56,519 bases of DNA from an uncultured Bacilli bacterium (GTDB lineage: Bacteria; Bacillota_I; Bacilli_A; RF39; UBA660). How positions within the stretch are numbered: the first letter of the stretch is position 1; the number at the start of each line of letters is the position of its first letter. Both the position numbers and the translations under genes were made by a program. Of this stretch, positions 26,658 to 35,582 are shown in pieces. The stretch covers positions 1 through 56,519 of the forward strand of contig CANQCR010000010.1 of NCBI GenBank assembly GCA_947589735.1, written 5' to 3'. The notes under the pieces were generated by a model. It saw nothing but the letters and a program-made list of their open reading frames with translations. It was not told the origin of the DNA and ran no database searches.

Positions 26658-26909
26658 TTATTCACCACTAGCTCTATCACCAATTGATGCACTTACGCAT
26701 GAATTGTATGAGTTTTCATCATAATCTTGGCTACCAGTAGCAGATGTACATTTAGCGCTAATCCATACACCACCAGCATCAGTACAACAAGATCTTCTTG
26801 CTGAGTTCTTCATTAAACTATTTATCAATGGTGTAGCTACAGCAACTACAACCGCGATTAAAATAATTGCAACTACAGTTAAGTTTGCTTCTCCAGCTGC
26901 TTCTTTCAT
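26658..26909 (-). CDS. Flp-like major pilin candidate
   Basis: This 83-residue protein has a hydrophobic helix at about 10-32 preceded by MKEAAGEAN, then a short Cys-containing C-terminal domain (SCCTDAGGVW, KCTS, SCVSAS). Small size, the N-terminal helix and its place as first gene of the Tad-associated operon fit an Flp-type pilin. The cleavage motif of classical Flp prepilins (G followed by a conserved E-Y pair) is not evident. The four Cys residues are also unusual for Flp. Two promoters precede it and GGTGGTGAG is its ribosome binding site, consistent with strong expression. Confidence 0.75.
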   Translation of the reverse strand: MKEAAGEANLTVVAIILIAVVVAVATPLINSLMKNSARRSCCTDAGGVWISAKCTSATGSQDYDENSYNSCVSASIGDRASGE

Positions 26910-26941
26910 TATCTCACCACCTTATCTTATCTCATAGCATA

Positions 26942-26970
26942 ATTATACTACAAAAACGATACATTGGCAA
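26942..26970 (-). promoter_or_regulatory. Proximal promoter of the pilin/secretion array
   Basis: On the minus strand there is a -35 TTGCCA (26965-26970), a 17-base spacer and a -10 TATAAT (26942-26947), about 33 bases before the Flp-like start. Confidence 0.8.
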
Positions 26971-27076
26971 TAACACAAAATAATATTTTAAAAATTTGCT
27001 TAATTTATAGCCAAAATAACGTTTTTTCGTAACATTTTTATTATTGACAATCCTCATCAATCTATTATCAATTTAG

Positions 27077-27105
27077 ATTATATCATTAGTTATATCGAAA
27101 TTCAA
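27077..27105 (-). promoter_or_regulatory. Distal promoter of the pilin/secretion array
   Basis: On the minus strand there is a -35 TTGAAT (27100-27105), a 17-base spacer and a -10 TATAAT (27077-27082), just after the tadC terminator. It would give a leader of about 160 bases before the Flp-like gene. The rest of 26910-27141 holds no gene. Confidence 0.7.
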
Positions 27106-27106
27106 C

Positions 27107-27130
27107 AAAAAAAGGTCAATGACCTTTTTA
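27107..27130 (-). terminator. Terminator of the Tad motor operon
   Basis: The stem AAAAAGGTC/GACCTTTTT (27109-27129) with a three-base loop and a T-run on the minus strand lies just after the tadC stop. Confidence 0.8.
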
Positions 27131-27141
27131 AATGTGTAAAG

Positions 27142-27927
27142 TTAGAATTGCATCAACTGCATCATTGATAAGAACATAAGAGCCATACAACCACAACCTG
27201 TGAACACTAACATGATCAAAGTCTGATTTTCCATAGCTTCTAGACGTTCTTTATATTTTTGCTCACGAGCTTTATTCTGTAAAGATGAAACCGTTCGTGA
27301 GAAAGACATTACTTGTTCATGCTTATTCTGTTGTCCGCCTAATCCTAAACGATATAGTAAACGCATCATACGCATTGAATCACGAACGGGATATTCGTTA
27401 GCGAAATCGATATATGGTTGAATAGAAGAATCACCACTATCGATACGAGCAACTAATCGTCTTAGACCTGGTTTAAATACATCAGGAGCAGCATCAATAC
27501 TACGGCTTAGGGCAACGGGAACAGTATAATGTTGAACTAAGATTTCCAAACTCTTTAAATAGTATGGTAACATTGTATCAATGTAATGCAAATTGGCTTT
27601 ATAATATTTCTTTAAATTCATATATGATGATTTAAAAACTAAATAGCCGACACCGCAAGCAATAACGGCATACATCATACTCATTTGATTCATGAAAATG
27701 AAGAAACATAAAACGCCAGCAATAATACCATCTCTTAAACGTCTTTGGAATAACGCTCCAACATCTAAATTACGTCCAGGATATTTTACTGATAATAAGA
27801 ACTCGTAGTCTTCTTCCATTAAATGGCTTAAAACACCACCAGTATCACTGATAAACTTTTTTGTATCAACGACACGGTTATAATTTAATACGAAGACAAT
27901 AATTACACCTATAAGTATAAACCACAT
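27142..27927 (-). CDS. tadC: TadC-like pilus platform protein
   Basis: This 261-residue GspF/T2SSF-domain membrane protein has an N-terminal helix, a helix pair near 70-110, a cytoplasmic helical domain (YYLKSLEILVQHYTVPVALS, then GLGGQQNKHEQVMSF), and C-terminal helices ending MALMFLSMM. TadB and TadC form the inner-membrane platform on which the CpaF ATPase drives pilus assembly. The start codon overlaps the tadB stop (TAATG). Last gene of its operon. Confidence 0.88.
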   Translation of the reverse strand: MWFILIGVIIVFVLNYNRVVDTKKFISDTGGVLSHLMEEDYEFLLSVKYPGRNLDVGALFQRRLRDGIIAGVLCFFIFMNQMSMMYAVIACGVGYLVFKSSYMNLKKYYKANLHYIDTMLPYYLKSLEILVQHYTVPVALSRSIDAAPDVFKPGLRRLVARIDSGDSSIQPYIDFANEYPVRDSMRMMRLLYRLGLGGQQNKHEQVMSFSRTVSSLQNKAREQKYKERLEAMENQTLIMLVFTGCGCMALMFLSMMQLMQF

Positions 27928-28832
27928 TATTCAGCACCTACATTCTCATTATAATATTTTTCACCACGAAGTAAGAAATATGAATTAACAATCAATATTG
28001 CATGTACTAAGATTTGAACATACCATATATCAAGTAAAGCATCCCATTTTTCTGGACCTAACATAAATTGAAGTAACATACACATAAAGTATAAGATGAC
28101 ACCGAATTGAAGGAATTTCTTATGGAATGTTGCCCGATCAATACGGTCCCGATATACACCTTCAACCAATGTATCGATATCCTGAGACATATTTTCAAGT
28201 GATTCTGCAGTATCTTTAGCACCTTCGTTAGTTATTTGTAAGAATAGATAGTGCATATTTTTTACAATGTAGAAATCGTACTTAGTACTCATGAAAGTCA
28301 ATGACTGATCAATTGTACCATTTTCATATGCCATATCAATCATAACTTTAACATCAGTTTTAACAGGATCTTCTAGAATGCCAGAATTATATACACCCTC
28401 AATAGCTTTTACGAAAGATTGCGTTGTCGCAAACTCCATAATTGTATTAGAGGTATATACCTGTATTTGTTCAAAGATAAACTCACTATATAATCTTTTA
28501 CAACGTAGGTAATTTAAGTATGGAATTACTGCTACTGCGGCAAGAGCATAAATAATTGAAATTAATAAATTGTAGAAATATAAATATGTTATTACAGCAG
28601 CACCAATGGCAAACCCAATAGCTTGCATAATGTATTGATGCAAAGTATAGTCTTGACCAAGGTCTTTAATCTTTTCTCTTATAGATTTATAAGTATATGG
28701 TGCGAAACGATCATAGATAAATTGCGTGTTCTCAGCTACATACTTATATAAGTTTTGACCACTGGCTTTTCGATATACAACAACGAAAATTGCAATTAAC
28801 GCTATTAATATGAAAACAACTAAAGTTAGCAT
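27927..28832 (-). CDS. tadB: TadB-like pilus platform protein
   Basis: This 301-residue T2SSF-domain protein has an N-terminal helix, two central helices (about 68-105), a cytoplasmic domain with FATTQSFVKAIEGVYNSG, and two C-terminal helices near 245-290. It is the partner of TadC in the assembly platform. It lies between cpaF and tadC in the standard Tad order. AGGAGGTGG is an excellent ribosome binding site. Confidence 0.9.
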   Translation of the reverse strand: MLTLVVFILIALIAIFVVVYRKASGQNLYKYVAENTQFIYDRFAPYTYKSIREKIKDLGQDYTLHQYIMQAIGFAIGAAVITYLYFYNLLISIIYALAAVAVIPYLNYLRCKRLYSEFIFEQIQVYTSNTIMEFATTQSFVKAIEGVYNSGILEDPVKTDVKVMIDMAYENGTIDQSLTFMSTKYDFYIVKNMHYLFLQITNEGAKDTAESLENMSQDIDTLVEGVYRDRIDRATFHKKFLQFGVILYFMCMLLQFMLGPEKWDALLDIWYVQILVHAILIVNSYFLLRGEKYYNENVGAE

Positions 28833-28856
28833 TTTCCACCTCCTCTTATTTAACAG

Positions 28857-30176
28857 CTAATTAGCTGTATTGTTTTGATTCATAACAGTCTGATTAGGCA
28901 TAACTGTTGGCCTAACCATATTTGGATTAACTGGTCTTACGCCTTGATTTGGTGAAACCGCCACATTAGTAGGCGTTACTGATGGATTTTGCCGTTGTGG
29001 ATTATTAACGGCTACATTGGGAGTTGGATTCGTAGGACTTGATATAAACGAATCAATCTTCATTCCACCAGGCGTATCAGCACTATCAACTTCAAGAGTT
29101 GATTCCCCAGTATTTACATCTTCTTCTTTTATTAACCCTTCTGGTAATAATACTCCTTGTGCCTCTAAATAATCAAGAAGATATTTAGTTGGCTTATGTT
29201 TGATAATATGACCATCCGGTGTTTTACGATATATAATATTGCATTTAGGCTCGTTTTCTTCGGTTACATAAAACTCACAGACTTCGGCGATTTCCCGGAC
29301 GAAACGTTGAGTTTTTTTATCTTGATAACCGCGAACATAAACGCCTAATTGAATATATCGATAAATTGTCTTCAAGAACTGATCAATATCTTGACTCGTC
29401 TCCATCAAACTATACATACGATGTGGTATGGAAGTAGCCTTATCGGCGTGGATAGTAGACAAAATATAGTGTCCTGAAGAAATAGAGTTACGAGCGGCAG
29501 TTACCGCCTCAGCACTACGAACTTCGGATAGTAAAATCCATTTTGGGTTTTGACGCATGCAAGATACAAGCACATCGGTATAACTTGCTACGTTGTTGGT
29601 TTTCATGGCAACGATATCTCGTTGTGGAAAAATACGATCCAAGTGTAGTTCCAATGTATCCTCTATTGTTATAATTTTTTCATTTTCTCTAGTGTGAGAA
29701 GCTAAATATTTAACAAACTCTGTTTTACCAGAACCAGTCTCACCACTAACAATGATATTACAGTGTCCATGAACACAATGAATTAAAAAGTCATGGATAT
29801 CTTCTGAAATATACTTATCTTTAATAATTTTATCACGTTCAAGACGAATCTTAGCTGGCGTTTTACGAATAACGCAAGCGATTCCGTTTCGCGCGATTGA
29901 TTCGTGGATAAAGTTAATACGGAGCTCGGCATCCTCACTATCAAGGAAAGGGTGAGCGGCGTTAAAACTATGACCAACGACATTTGAACATTGAAACGCT
30001 AACTTCTCCATAAAATTGTTATCAATAGCTTGATTTTCAACTCTGAAAATACCATGTGATAGAGTTTTTAACCATATTTGGCCACCATTACTATAAGAAA
30101 TATCGGTAACATCATCGTTATCAAGAAATTGTTGTAATGGGCCAAAGTCCATTTGCTCAAATATGTTATTTTCCAT
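28857..30176 (-). CDS. cpaF: CpaF/TadA pilus assembly ATPase
   Basis: The secretion ATPase of the Tad/type IVc pilus. A short N-domain (about 1-100) precedes the catalytic part: Walker A GETGSGKT (145-152), the Asp box IEDTLEL (171-177), Walker B WILLSEVRSAEA (213-224) and the His box GHYILSTIHADKA (235-247). After about residue 350 an Asn/Pro/Val-rich, probably disordered tail of some 80 residues ends the protein. Such a tail is not part of the family core. VirB11 is a related ATPase of type IV secretion systems, so in principle this enzyme could also serve the VirB4/VirD4 apparatus, but the tadB-tadC neighbours favour a pilus ATPase. Confidence 0.94.
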   Translation of the reverse strand: MENNIFEQMDFGPLQQFLDNDDVTDISYSNGGQIWLKTLSHGIFRVENQAIDNNFMEKLAFQCSNVVGHSFNAAHPFLDSEDAELRINFIHESIARNGIACVIRKTPAKIRLERDKIIKDKYISEDIHDFLIHCVHGHCNIIVSGETGSGKTEFVKYLASHTRENEKIITIEDTLELHLDRIFPQRDIVAMKTNNVASYTDVLVSCMRQNPKWILLSEVRSAEAVTAARNSISSGHYILSTIHADKATSIPHRMYSLMETSQDIDQFLKTIYRYIQLGVYVRGYQDKKTQRFVREIAEVCEFYVTEENEPKCNIIYRKTPDGHIIKHKPTKYLLDYLEAQGVLLPEGLIKEEDVNTGESTLEVDSADTPGGMKIDSFISSPTNPTPNVAVNNPQRQNPSVTPTNVAVSPNQGVRPVNPNMVRPTVMPNQTVMNQNNTAN

Positions 30177-30205
30177 AATTATCCTTTTATGTTTTATTTA
30201 AATTA

Positions 30206-31093
30206 TTAGTTAGCTGGCGTTACATTTGAAGCATTGTTAGCATTTGAAGTTGTATTTGAATTTGAATCAGTTCCTTCTTCTGGAGTTTCTGGTTCAACAA
30301 CTGGATTTTCAGGTAACTTAGCAGATAAGTTTTGAATATAATCTCTTAAGTATTCACTAGATACATTTACTTCTAGATTTTCTTCTGGAGTACCACCATG
30401 AGGTACAACGATTAAATCTATTTGTGTACCATTTAAGTATTCAGCTTTCTTTAAAACGTCATGAATCTCTTTTTGAAGACCGAAGTTTAAGAAGGCTGGT
30501 GTGCCAACATCTTGAGAACTTCTAAATACATCTTTACCTTCAGAGTCCGTAACAGCTAATACTTCTAGGTTACTTAACATCTTACCAAACATCAACATGT
30601 TTTGTTCATTATAAGCGCGAACATAGAAGTCTACATAGTCTCCAGGTTGGATAGAGTTACCAAATGTTGTTGTTGTATTAACAGCAAAATAATATGGGAT
30701 GTTTCTGTTACCTAGAGCATCTTCACCAACTAAAGTAATCCAATCACCAGGTAAATCTTCCTTGTTAACAACAACACCTGCATAGAACATACTTCCTTCT
30801 GGAACAGTAGATCCAACGCCAGTATACTTACCAACGATATCATTTCTGTTTTCAATAACACCAGTTGGTTTAGCAGCATTAGCAACTCTAACTACCGTTA
30901 CATCTTCAGAAGTAATTAAAGTTTGTGGATTAATTGTTTTAGCTGCAACTGGAACATCAACTAAATTTGTAGCATTATTAACAGTACTTGTATATAGGAA
31001 ATACAAGATAACTAAAATAGCCACAACACCAATAATGGTTACAGTATTTTTATTTGTAAAAAACTTTTTTAATGAAATTGCTAAATTATTCAT
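30206..31093 (-). CDS. cpaB: CpaB/RcpC-like pilus assembly protein with SAF domain
   Basis: This 295-residue protein has one N-terminal membrane helix (about 18-35) and then a SAF/CpaB-type domain (VPVAAKTINPQTLITSEDV at about 47-65, and a downstream VDFYVRAYNEQNMLMF beta region). It ends in a Thr/Asn/Pro/Glu-rich low-complexity tail. In Gram-negative Tad systems CpaB assists the outer-membrane secretin. No secretin is expected or seen here, so it probably helps assembly at the wall side. It lies upstream of cpaF in the operon. Confidence 0.87.
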   Translation of the reverse strand: MNNLAISLKKFFTNKNTVTIIGVVAILVILYFLYTSTVNNATNLVDVPVAAKTINPQTLITSEDVTVVRVANAAKPTGVIENRNDIVGKYTGVGSTVPEGSMFYAGVVVNKEDLPGDWITLVGEDALGNRNIPYYFAVNTTTTFGNSIQPGDYVDFYVRAYNEQNMLMFGKMLSNLEVLAVTDSEGKDVFRSSQDVGTPAFLNFGLQKEIHDVLKKAEYLNGTQIDLIVVPHGGTPEENLEVNVSSEYLRDYIQNLSAKLPENPVVEPETPEEGTDSNSNTTSNANNASNVTPAN

Positions 31094-31127
31094 ATAAATT
31101 CCCCTCTCTAAACGATTTTTTCATTTT

Positions 31128-31547
31128 TTACTGACTTACATATTTCGTCTCTAGAATAGCATCAATACGATTCATTAAAGCAATTCTAGTCTGCTGTGAA
31201 CGTATTGAGAACCAAGCTGACATATCAAAAGTGCTTAAGTTGATACTTACTTTTGGTGGTTCTTCATGAACATCATAAATATCAATTTGATATGTATGAG
31301 CTAGGGTTGCATCTTCAGCAAAGCGGCGATAGAAGCTTGCAACGAATTTTTCTTGATCAATTCTAATTGTTTGATCATTTCGATAAGCTGGCAAATCCAA
31401 AGCATCAAACATAGCTGCCTCCGTTGTTTCCTTTAACAGTTCATAGTTGTGTTCGCTCGTATTTGTGACTGTTTGAAAGTAATAAACCAAAAAAATTGAT
31501 ATGATACCCAAACCAACAATCAACACTGCCCAAAAAGATTCTTTCAT
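31128..31547 (-). CDS. Small pilin-like membrane protein, first gene of the Tad motor operon
   Basis: This 139-residue protein starts MKESFWAVLI, with a membrane helix at about 5-25 and an exported domain of about 110 residues with no Cys. The MKES start matches the pseudopilin-like genes at 25577-26622, though the exported domain is different (no Cys, helical). It could be a minor pilin or an assembly accessory protein. AGGAGGTGA is a strong ribosome binding site. A hairpin/dyad abutting a TATAAT box lies upstream. Confidence 0.7.
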   Translation of the reverse strand: MKESFWAVLIVGLGIISIFLVYYFQTVTNTSEHNYELLKETTEAAMFDALDLPAYRNDQTIRIDQEKFVASFYRRFAEDATLAHTYQIDIYDVHEEPPKVSINLSTFDMSAWFSIRSQQTRIALMNRIDAILETKYVSQ

Positions 31548-31612
31548 CTAGTCACCTCCTATCGATGTACCTAGCATAAAACTAAAGTCCCAATACTTTT
31601 AGGCTAAATGGT

Positions 31613-31644
31613 ATTATAATAGGTAGATGCTACACCTCACCTAT
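31613..31644 (-). promoter_or_regulatory. -10 box with abutting dyad upstream of the Tad motor operon
   Basis: A TATAAT -10 (31613-31618, minus strand) is immediately preceded by an inverted repeat (31619-31644; ATAGGT and ACCTAT arms with an inner AGGTG/CATCT stem and a one-base bulge). No good -35 is present: the sequence at 17 bases spacing is GGTGAG, so the start may need an activator. The geometry copies that at 19773-19807. Confidence 0.5.
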
Positions 31645-31711
31645 CATAAATACTACAAATAGTATAGCATATTTTTTTTCTTTATACTAGTAGAAAATTG
31701 TGATTTTATAT

Positions 31712-31770
31712 TTTTTCTTGAGAAAAATATTCTCATACAAGAAAAAGGTGGACGATATCCACCTTATTTT
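31712..31770 (-). terminator. Terminator of the giant secreted protein gene plus a second hairpin
   Basis: The stem AAGGTGGA/TCCACCTT (about 31745-31764) is followed by TTTTTC on the minus strand, just after the gene's stop. The T-run is also one arm of a second extended hairpin (TTTTTCTTG at 31712-31720 with CAAGAAAAA at 31738-31746, inner GAGAA/TTCTC). The second hairpin may only reinforce termination. Confidence 0.8.
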
Positions 31771-31779
31771 TATTAAGAT

Positions 31780-34700
31780 TTAATTTCTTGGACAACCAAC
31801 GAAATTACCATTTTTATCTGGTTTAACATAAGCTAGGGCTCTATCAATTGTTGATTTTCCAGGTACGCAGCTACCCTTTAAGACTGTTCCACCATGATTT
31901 TTAAATACGCTTTCTTCTCCATCAGTACCAGCTAAGTGTGATAAGAAACGACTTGAGCAATATTTATATAAATCTTTTGCACCTATTATTTCCGCATCAC
32001 TTGCTGTATTTCCGGTGTAGTTAGCACAGTAGTATCCTGTATATCCAGGTAGTGAGCCCGCGTTACTTCCATCATACATACGCATTTCTGTGTATGGATC
32101 AGCAGCATTGTATGTTCCTGATGCAGATCTTGCTTGACGATTTAACTCTCTAATGTAGCGAATATTAGATGTATTTAATTCAAGAGAATACATTGGCTCT
32201 TTCTGATATATGTCTTCACTTAATACATCTTCTATTTCAGAGTCTGTAAGCTTAGCCCAGTTACGACCTCTTATACGTCCTGTTCCTAAAATACCAGGGA
32301 AGGCATTATCAACAACGTTTTTATTTGGCGTGATATTGGTTGAAGAGATTAAATCAATAACTCTAAAGACAACATCAATATCTCTAATATAACGTCTTCT
32401 ATTATATGGATTATCTGGATCATCGTTAGGATCAGGGTCACCAGATTCAACTTTATCATCATCTTTTGGATCACAATATGCTGGAGAATCATCAGTTAAA
32501 ACTAAATTACCCATTGAATCTTCTTCATACTTACAATCGTTACCAAATAATTCATTGATAATTCTAAATGGACAACCATATTCTAATTGGGTTGAACCAA
32601 ATACTTTTTTTATCAACATATCAAAGTGAGTTTCAGAATCAGCATCAGCAAATCCTACTTTTCCACCCATATTTGTCTTAGTACCTAAATGATCAAATGT
32701 TAGTTTTAGTAAGCCATCAAATAATCCATCACCGTTACCATTTTTATCTACCCAATCAGCGCCATATGTACCATTTGGAGTCATAAAGGCTGTTGGAAGA
32801 CCATAACCTAACCATTTATACCAAGGAAGGCCTTTAGAACCAGCTGGCTTTTTAAGGATATCTTCTTTAGCTTCAGGTTCACCTGTTGTTTTATTACCAT
32901 ACCAATTTAGTGGGTCATGGTAAACGATATTAAATGTTCCTGAAGTTGTTAAATCATTAGGGAAAAGTCTAGAACACGTACTGTCGTTACAAACTTTTCC
33001 TTCGATATCAACAGTTTGTACAGGGTTAGCCCAGTCGATACTAACATAACTATTGACGCCACTATATTTATATTCTTCTAGTGGATCAACATAATCTAAA
33101 AGTGTTGAATCAAAGTCACCCGTAGTTACCGGCGTAATCCATCCGTTAGGGCCAGTAACATCATAATCAACTCTAATACCATTACAATTTGGCAAGTATT
33201 GTGAGCCATCAGAACGTAAAACGTAATCTTGACGAACAACACACTTCTTAGTGAATGTAATTGTACCTAAAACATTATTTTTAGTATCACGTTTTAAGCC
33301 CCATTTGAAGATAGTACCAGCTCTAATAGCAGGATTATCGCTATCATCAGTACCTGTACCAGCTTCGCCTGGAAGCGCAAATGACACTTGTTCACTACAA
33401 TATAAGTTACAAACATTCTCGCCAGAGCCTACTTTTTTAGCCCAGCTTCCGACAATACCTGTTTGACGACCATTAGAGTCTAAGTTAGTATAACCGAAGC
33501 CCATTTGCCAACACTGCTGAGCAGCCTCGCTAGTTTCACCGAAGGCAAAGTCCTCTAAAACAATTTCTTTATCCCCTGTTACACAGGCATTATCAATATC
33601 TTCATTAGCTGGACAATTTTTGATTTGTTCACATCTTGGGCCATCACGACCAACAACTGTCCACCAACGTTCTAGTAGTAATAATGTATCATCACCACTA
33701 CGGTCAACGCTTACAGCGGTATGTAGCCAATCAAAGTATTCAGCATATTCAGCTTGTAGAGCCTCGTCGTCCTCTCTGCCTTTATATGCAATTTTATGAA
33801 TTCTATTAACATTATTTTGATCACAAGGCGCAACAGGGCAACCAGTTAAATTATTACCATAATAATCAGGGAAGAAATCAGATTTCAAACGCCGTTGAGC
33901 CTTCATATAAATTGCATTAAATTGTGATTTATAATAACCAGTTTCTAAACTATCATCAGATGTTATCATTTGTTTTCCCGTATTATCATCTGTTGACCAG
34001 TCAACTAAAGCTTCTTCATAATCACCATAGTTTTTAAGAGCGTTGGTTCCAGGCGCAGCATTAGCTATTCTACATCTATCACCTGGGTTTTTACCACAGG
34101 CATTATATACCGCTCTCGCCTTTTGACCACAAGTAACTTTAGAACCGCAACTATATTCTAGGAAATCACTATATTTAAATAAGAATTTAGCTTGTTCAAA
34201 CGAATAATGGCTAACAAAATATATTCCAACATCACCACGAGTTGAGAAATCACTCTTAAGGCTATCATATAATGCTTTATTGTCCGTCTCAATAGCCGTC
34301 TCTAAAGATTGACGGCATTTGTCAGGGTTAAACCAAAAATCCAAAAGACTTATAGTATCATTAGTGTTATAAAAGCCGTTATAGTTTAAGTCACCAATAC
34401 TATCTGGGTCTTGGCTTGTCCAATGTTCATAATAAGCCCAGCCATCATCCTTGCTTGAATCAACGTTCCAACCTTTCTGTGGAGCAGGTTCACTCCATAC
34501 CCACCAACATGTAAGGGCGCTATCATAAGGGTTGCTAGATGGCCAACCAAAGTTTTCACCAACACCATTCTTACACATATAGGCTACTTCAGAAACAGTA
34601 CCAAGTAACGCTTGATTATAACTCTGATTGCCATTACGTTCATCGGTATAGTTATGTAATACAAGGTCTTGCTCAAAAAGGATGTATGTATATTGTAAAG

Positions 34701-35481
34701 ATTGTAAATTTAACGCAGCAGCCTGAACTTGATCTTTAGGGTTATTGTTAGGGCTATATTTATGGCCATAGAAAGCCCAAGTAAAAATGTTATTGAAAAC
34801 TTTATAATCTGGAATGGAATTTTTACAATAAGATCTAACATATTTTCCGGTATCATCATATGGGTCTTGCATGCAATCAAGCCAGTTTACAACAGCATGA
34901 TTCATATTTTGTGGTTGAACGGCAGCGCCCCAACCACCTTTAATAAAATCACTTCGCCATGACTCATAATATCCGGTGCCATTTTTCATAACTGGCATAT
35001 CAAGATCATCATCAATATATAAAATAGGCATCTTGTATGATGATGAACCACCTTTATTGGCGGATAATGACGCATCACCATTTCGAAGCTCAAATTTAGT
35101 TGGTGTTCCATAAGTATAATAATACTTATCACGATTTCTTACAGAGTCTGTTCCATCGCCATACCACCAGAAGTCATACGATTTCGAAAGAATGTTCTTT
35201 CCTCCATTAGATCCTAAAGGGTTCCCACTTTTGTCACGGCATACCTCGTGAGTATCAGGGTTATAGTAACATCTTGTACCTTTATATTTATCAATAATCG
35301 TTATACGAAAACCGATACCCCAGTAACTACACCAGCCACCAGCACAACCAACTTGGGCATCACCGCCACCTTCACTACCGTGATCGTTTGCAGCTTTAGT
35401 CGTATCAGTAGTCACCATAAAAAGTAGTGCAAAGCACATAATAAGTAGTAAATATTTTAACTTTTTGGCTATTTCTTTCAT
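31780..35481 (-). CDS. Giant secreted Cys/Trp-rich protein of unknown function
   Basis: A signal peptide (MKEIAKKLKYLLLIMCFALL, cleavage about residue 30) leads a protein of 1233 residues with many Cys and Trp residues and no C-terminal anchor, sortase motif or obvious repeats. Many Cys occur in short pairs (CAGGWC, GCPVAPC, RCEQIKNC, VCNLYC), so extensive disulfide bonding is likely. I recognise no catalytic motif. The frame extends five codons further to a GTG, but GAGGGG lies 7 bases before the ATG at 35481. It lies directly upstream of the Tad motor operon and could be an adhesin or pilus-associated surface protein. That is inference from position and export only. Confidence 0.82.
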   Translation of the reverse strand: MKEIAKKLKYLLLIMCFALLFMVTTDTTKAANDHGSEGGGDAQVGCAGGWCSYWGIGFRITIIDKYKGTRCYYNPDTHEVCRDKSGNPLGSNGGKNILSKSYDFWWYGDGTDSVRNRDKYYYTYGTPTKFELRNGDASLSANKGGSSSYKMPILYIDDDLDMPVMKNGTGYYESWRSDFIKGGWGAAVQPQNMNHAVVNWLDCMQDPYDDTGKYVRSYCKNSIPDYKVFNNIFTWAFYGHKYSPNNNPKDQVQAAALNLQSLQYTYILFEQDLVLHNYTDERNGNQSYNQALLGTVSEVAYMCKNGVGENFGWPSSNPYDSALTCWWVWSEPAPQKGWNVDSSKDDGWAYYEHWTSQDPDSIGDLNYNGFYNTNDTISLLDFWFNPDKCRQSLETAIETDNKALYDSLKSDFSTRGDVGIYFVSHYSFEQAKFLFKYSDFLEYSCGSKVTCGQKARAVYNACGKNPGDRCRIANAAPGTNALKNYGDYEEALVDWSTDDNTGKQMITSDDSLETGYYKSQFNAIYMKAQRRLKSDFFPDYYGNNLTGCPVAPCDQNNVNRIHKIAYKGREDDEALQAEYAEYFDWLHTAVSVDRSGDDTLLLLERWWTVVGRDGPRCEQIKNCPANEDIDNACVTGDKEIVLEDFAFGETSEAAQQCWQMGFGYTNLDSNGRQTGIVGSWAKKVGSGENVCNLYCSEQVSFALPGEAGTGTDDSDNPAIRAGTIFKWGLKRDTKNNVLGTITFTKKCVVRQDYVLRSDGSQYLPNCNGIRVDYDVTGPNGWITPVTTGDFDSTLLDYVDPLEEYKYSGVNSYVSIDWANPVQTVDIEGKVCNDSTCSRLFPNDLTTSGTFNIVYHDPLNWYGNKTTGEPEAKEDILKKPAGSKGLPWYKWLGYGLPTAFMTPNGTYGADWVDKNGNGDGLFDGLLKLTFDHLGTKTNMGGKVGFADADSETHFDMLIKKVFGSTQLEYGCPFRIINELFGNDCKYEEDSMGNLVLTDDSPAYCDPKDDDKVESGDPDPNDDPDNPYNRRRYIRDIDVVFRVIDLISSTNITPNKNVVDNAFPGILGTGRIRGRNWAKLTDSEIEDVLSEDIYQKEPMYSLELNTSNIRYIRELNRQARSASGTYNAADPYTEMRMYDGSNAGSLPGYTGYYCANYTGNTASDAEIIGAKDLYKYCSSRFLSHLAGTDGEESVFKNHGGTVLKGSCVPGKSTIDRALAYVKPDKNGNFVGCPRN

Positions 35482-35582
35482 CAGATATCCCCTCACATAC
35501 TATATTTCTTTATTTTCATTCTCTTCTATTATTTCACATTATTATCTTTTTCTTAAGGTATTTATATTACCCATATAGAGTC

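Noticed and set aside
6261-31547. Integrative conjugative element
   Set aside because: Secretion genes are present, but no relaxase, integrase, excisionase, replication gene or att repeats were seen at the borders. Core genes flank the locus.
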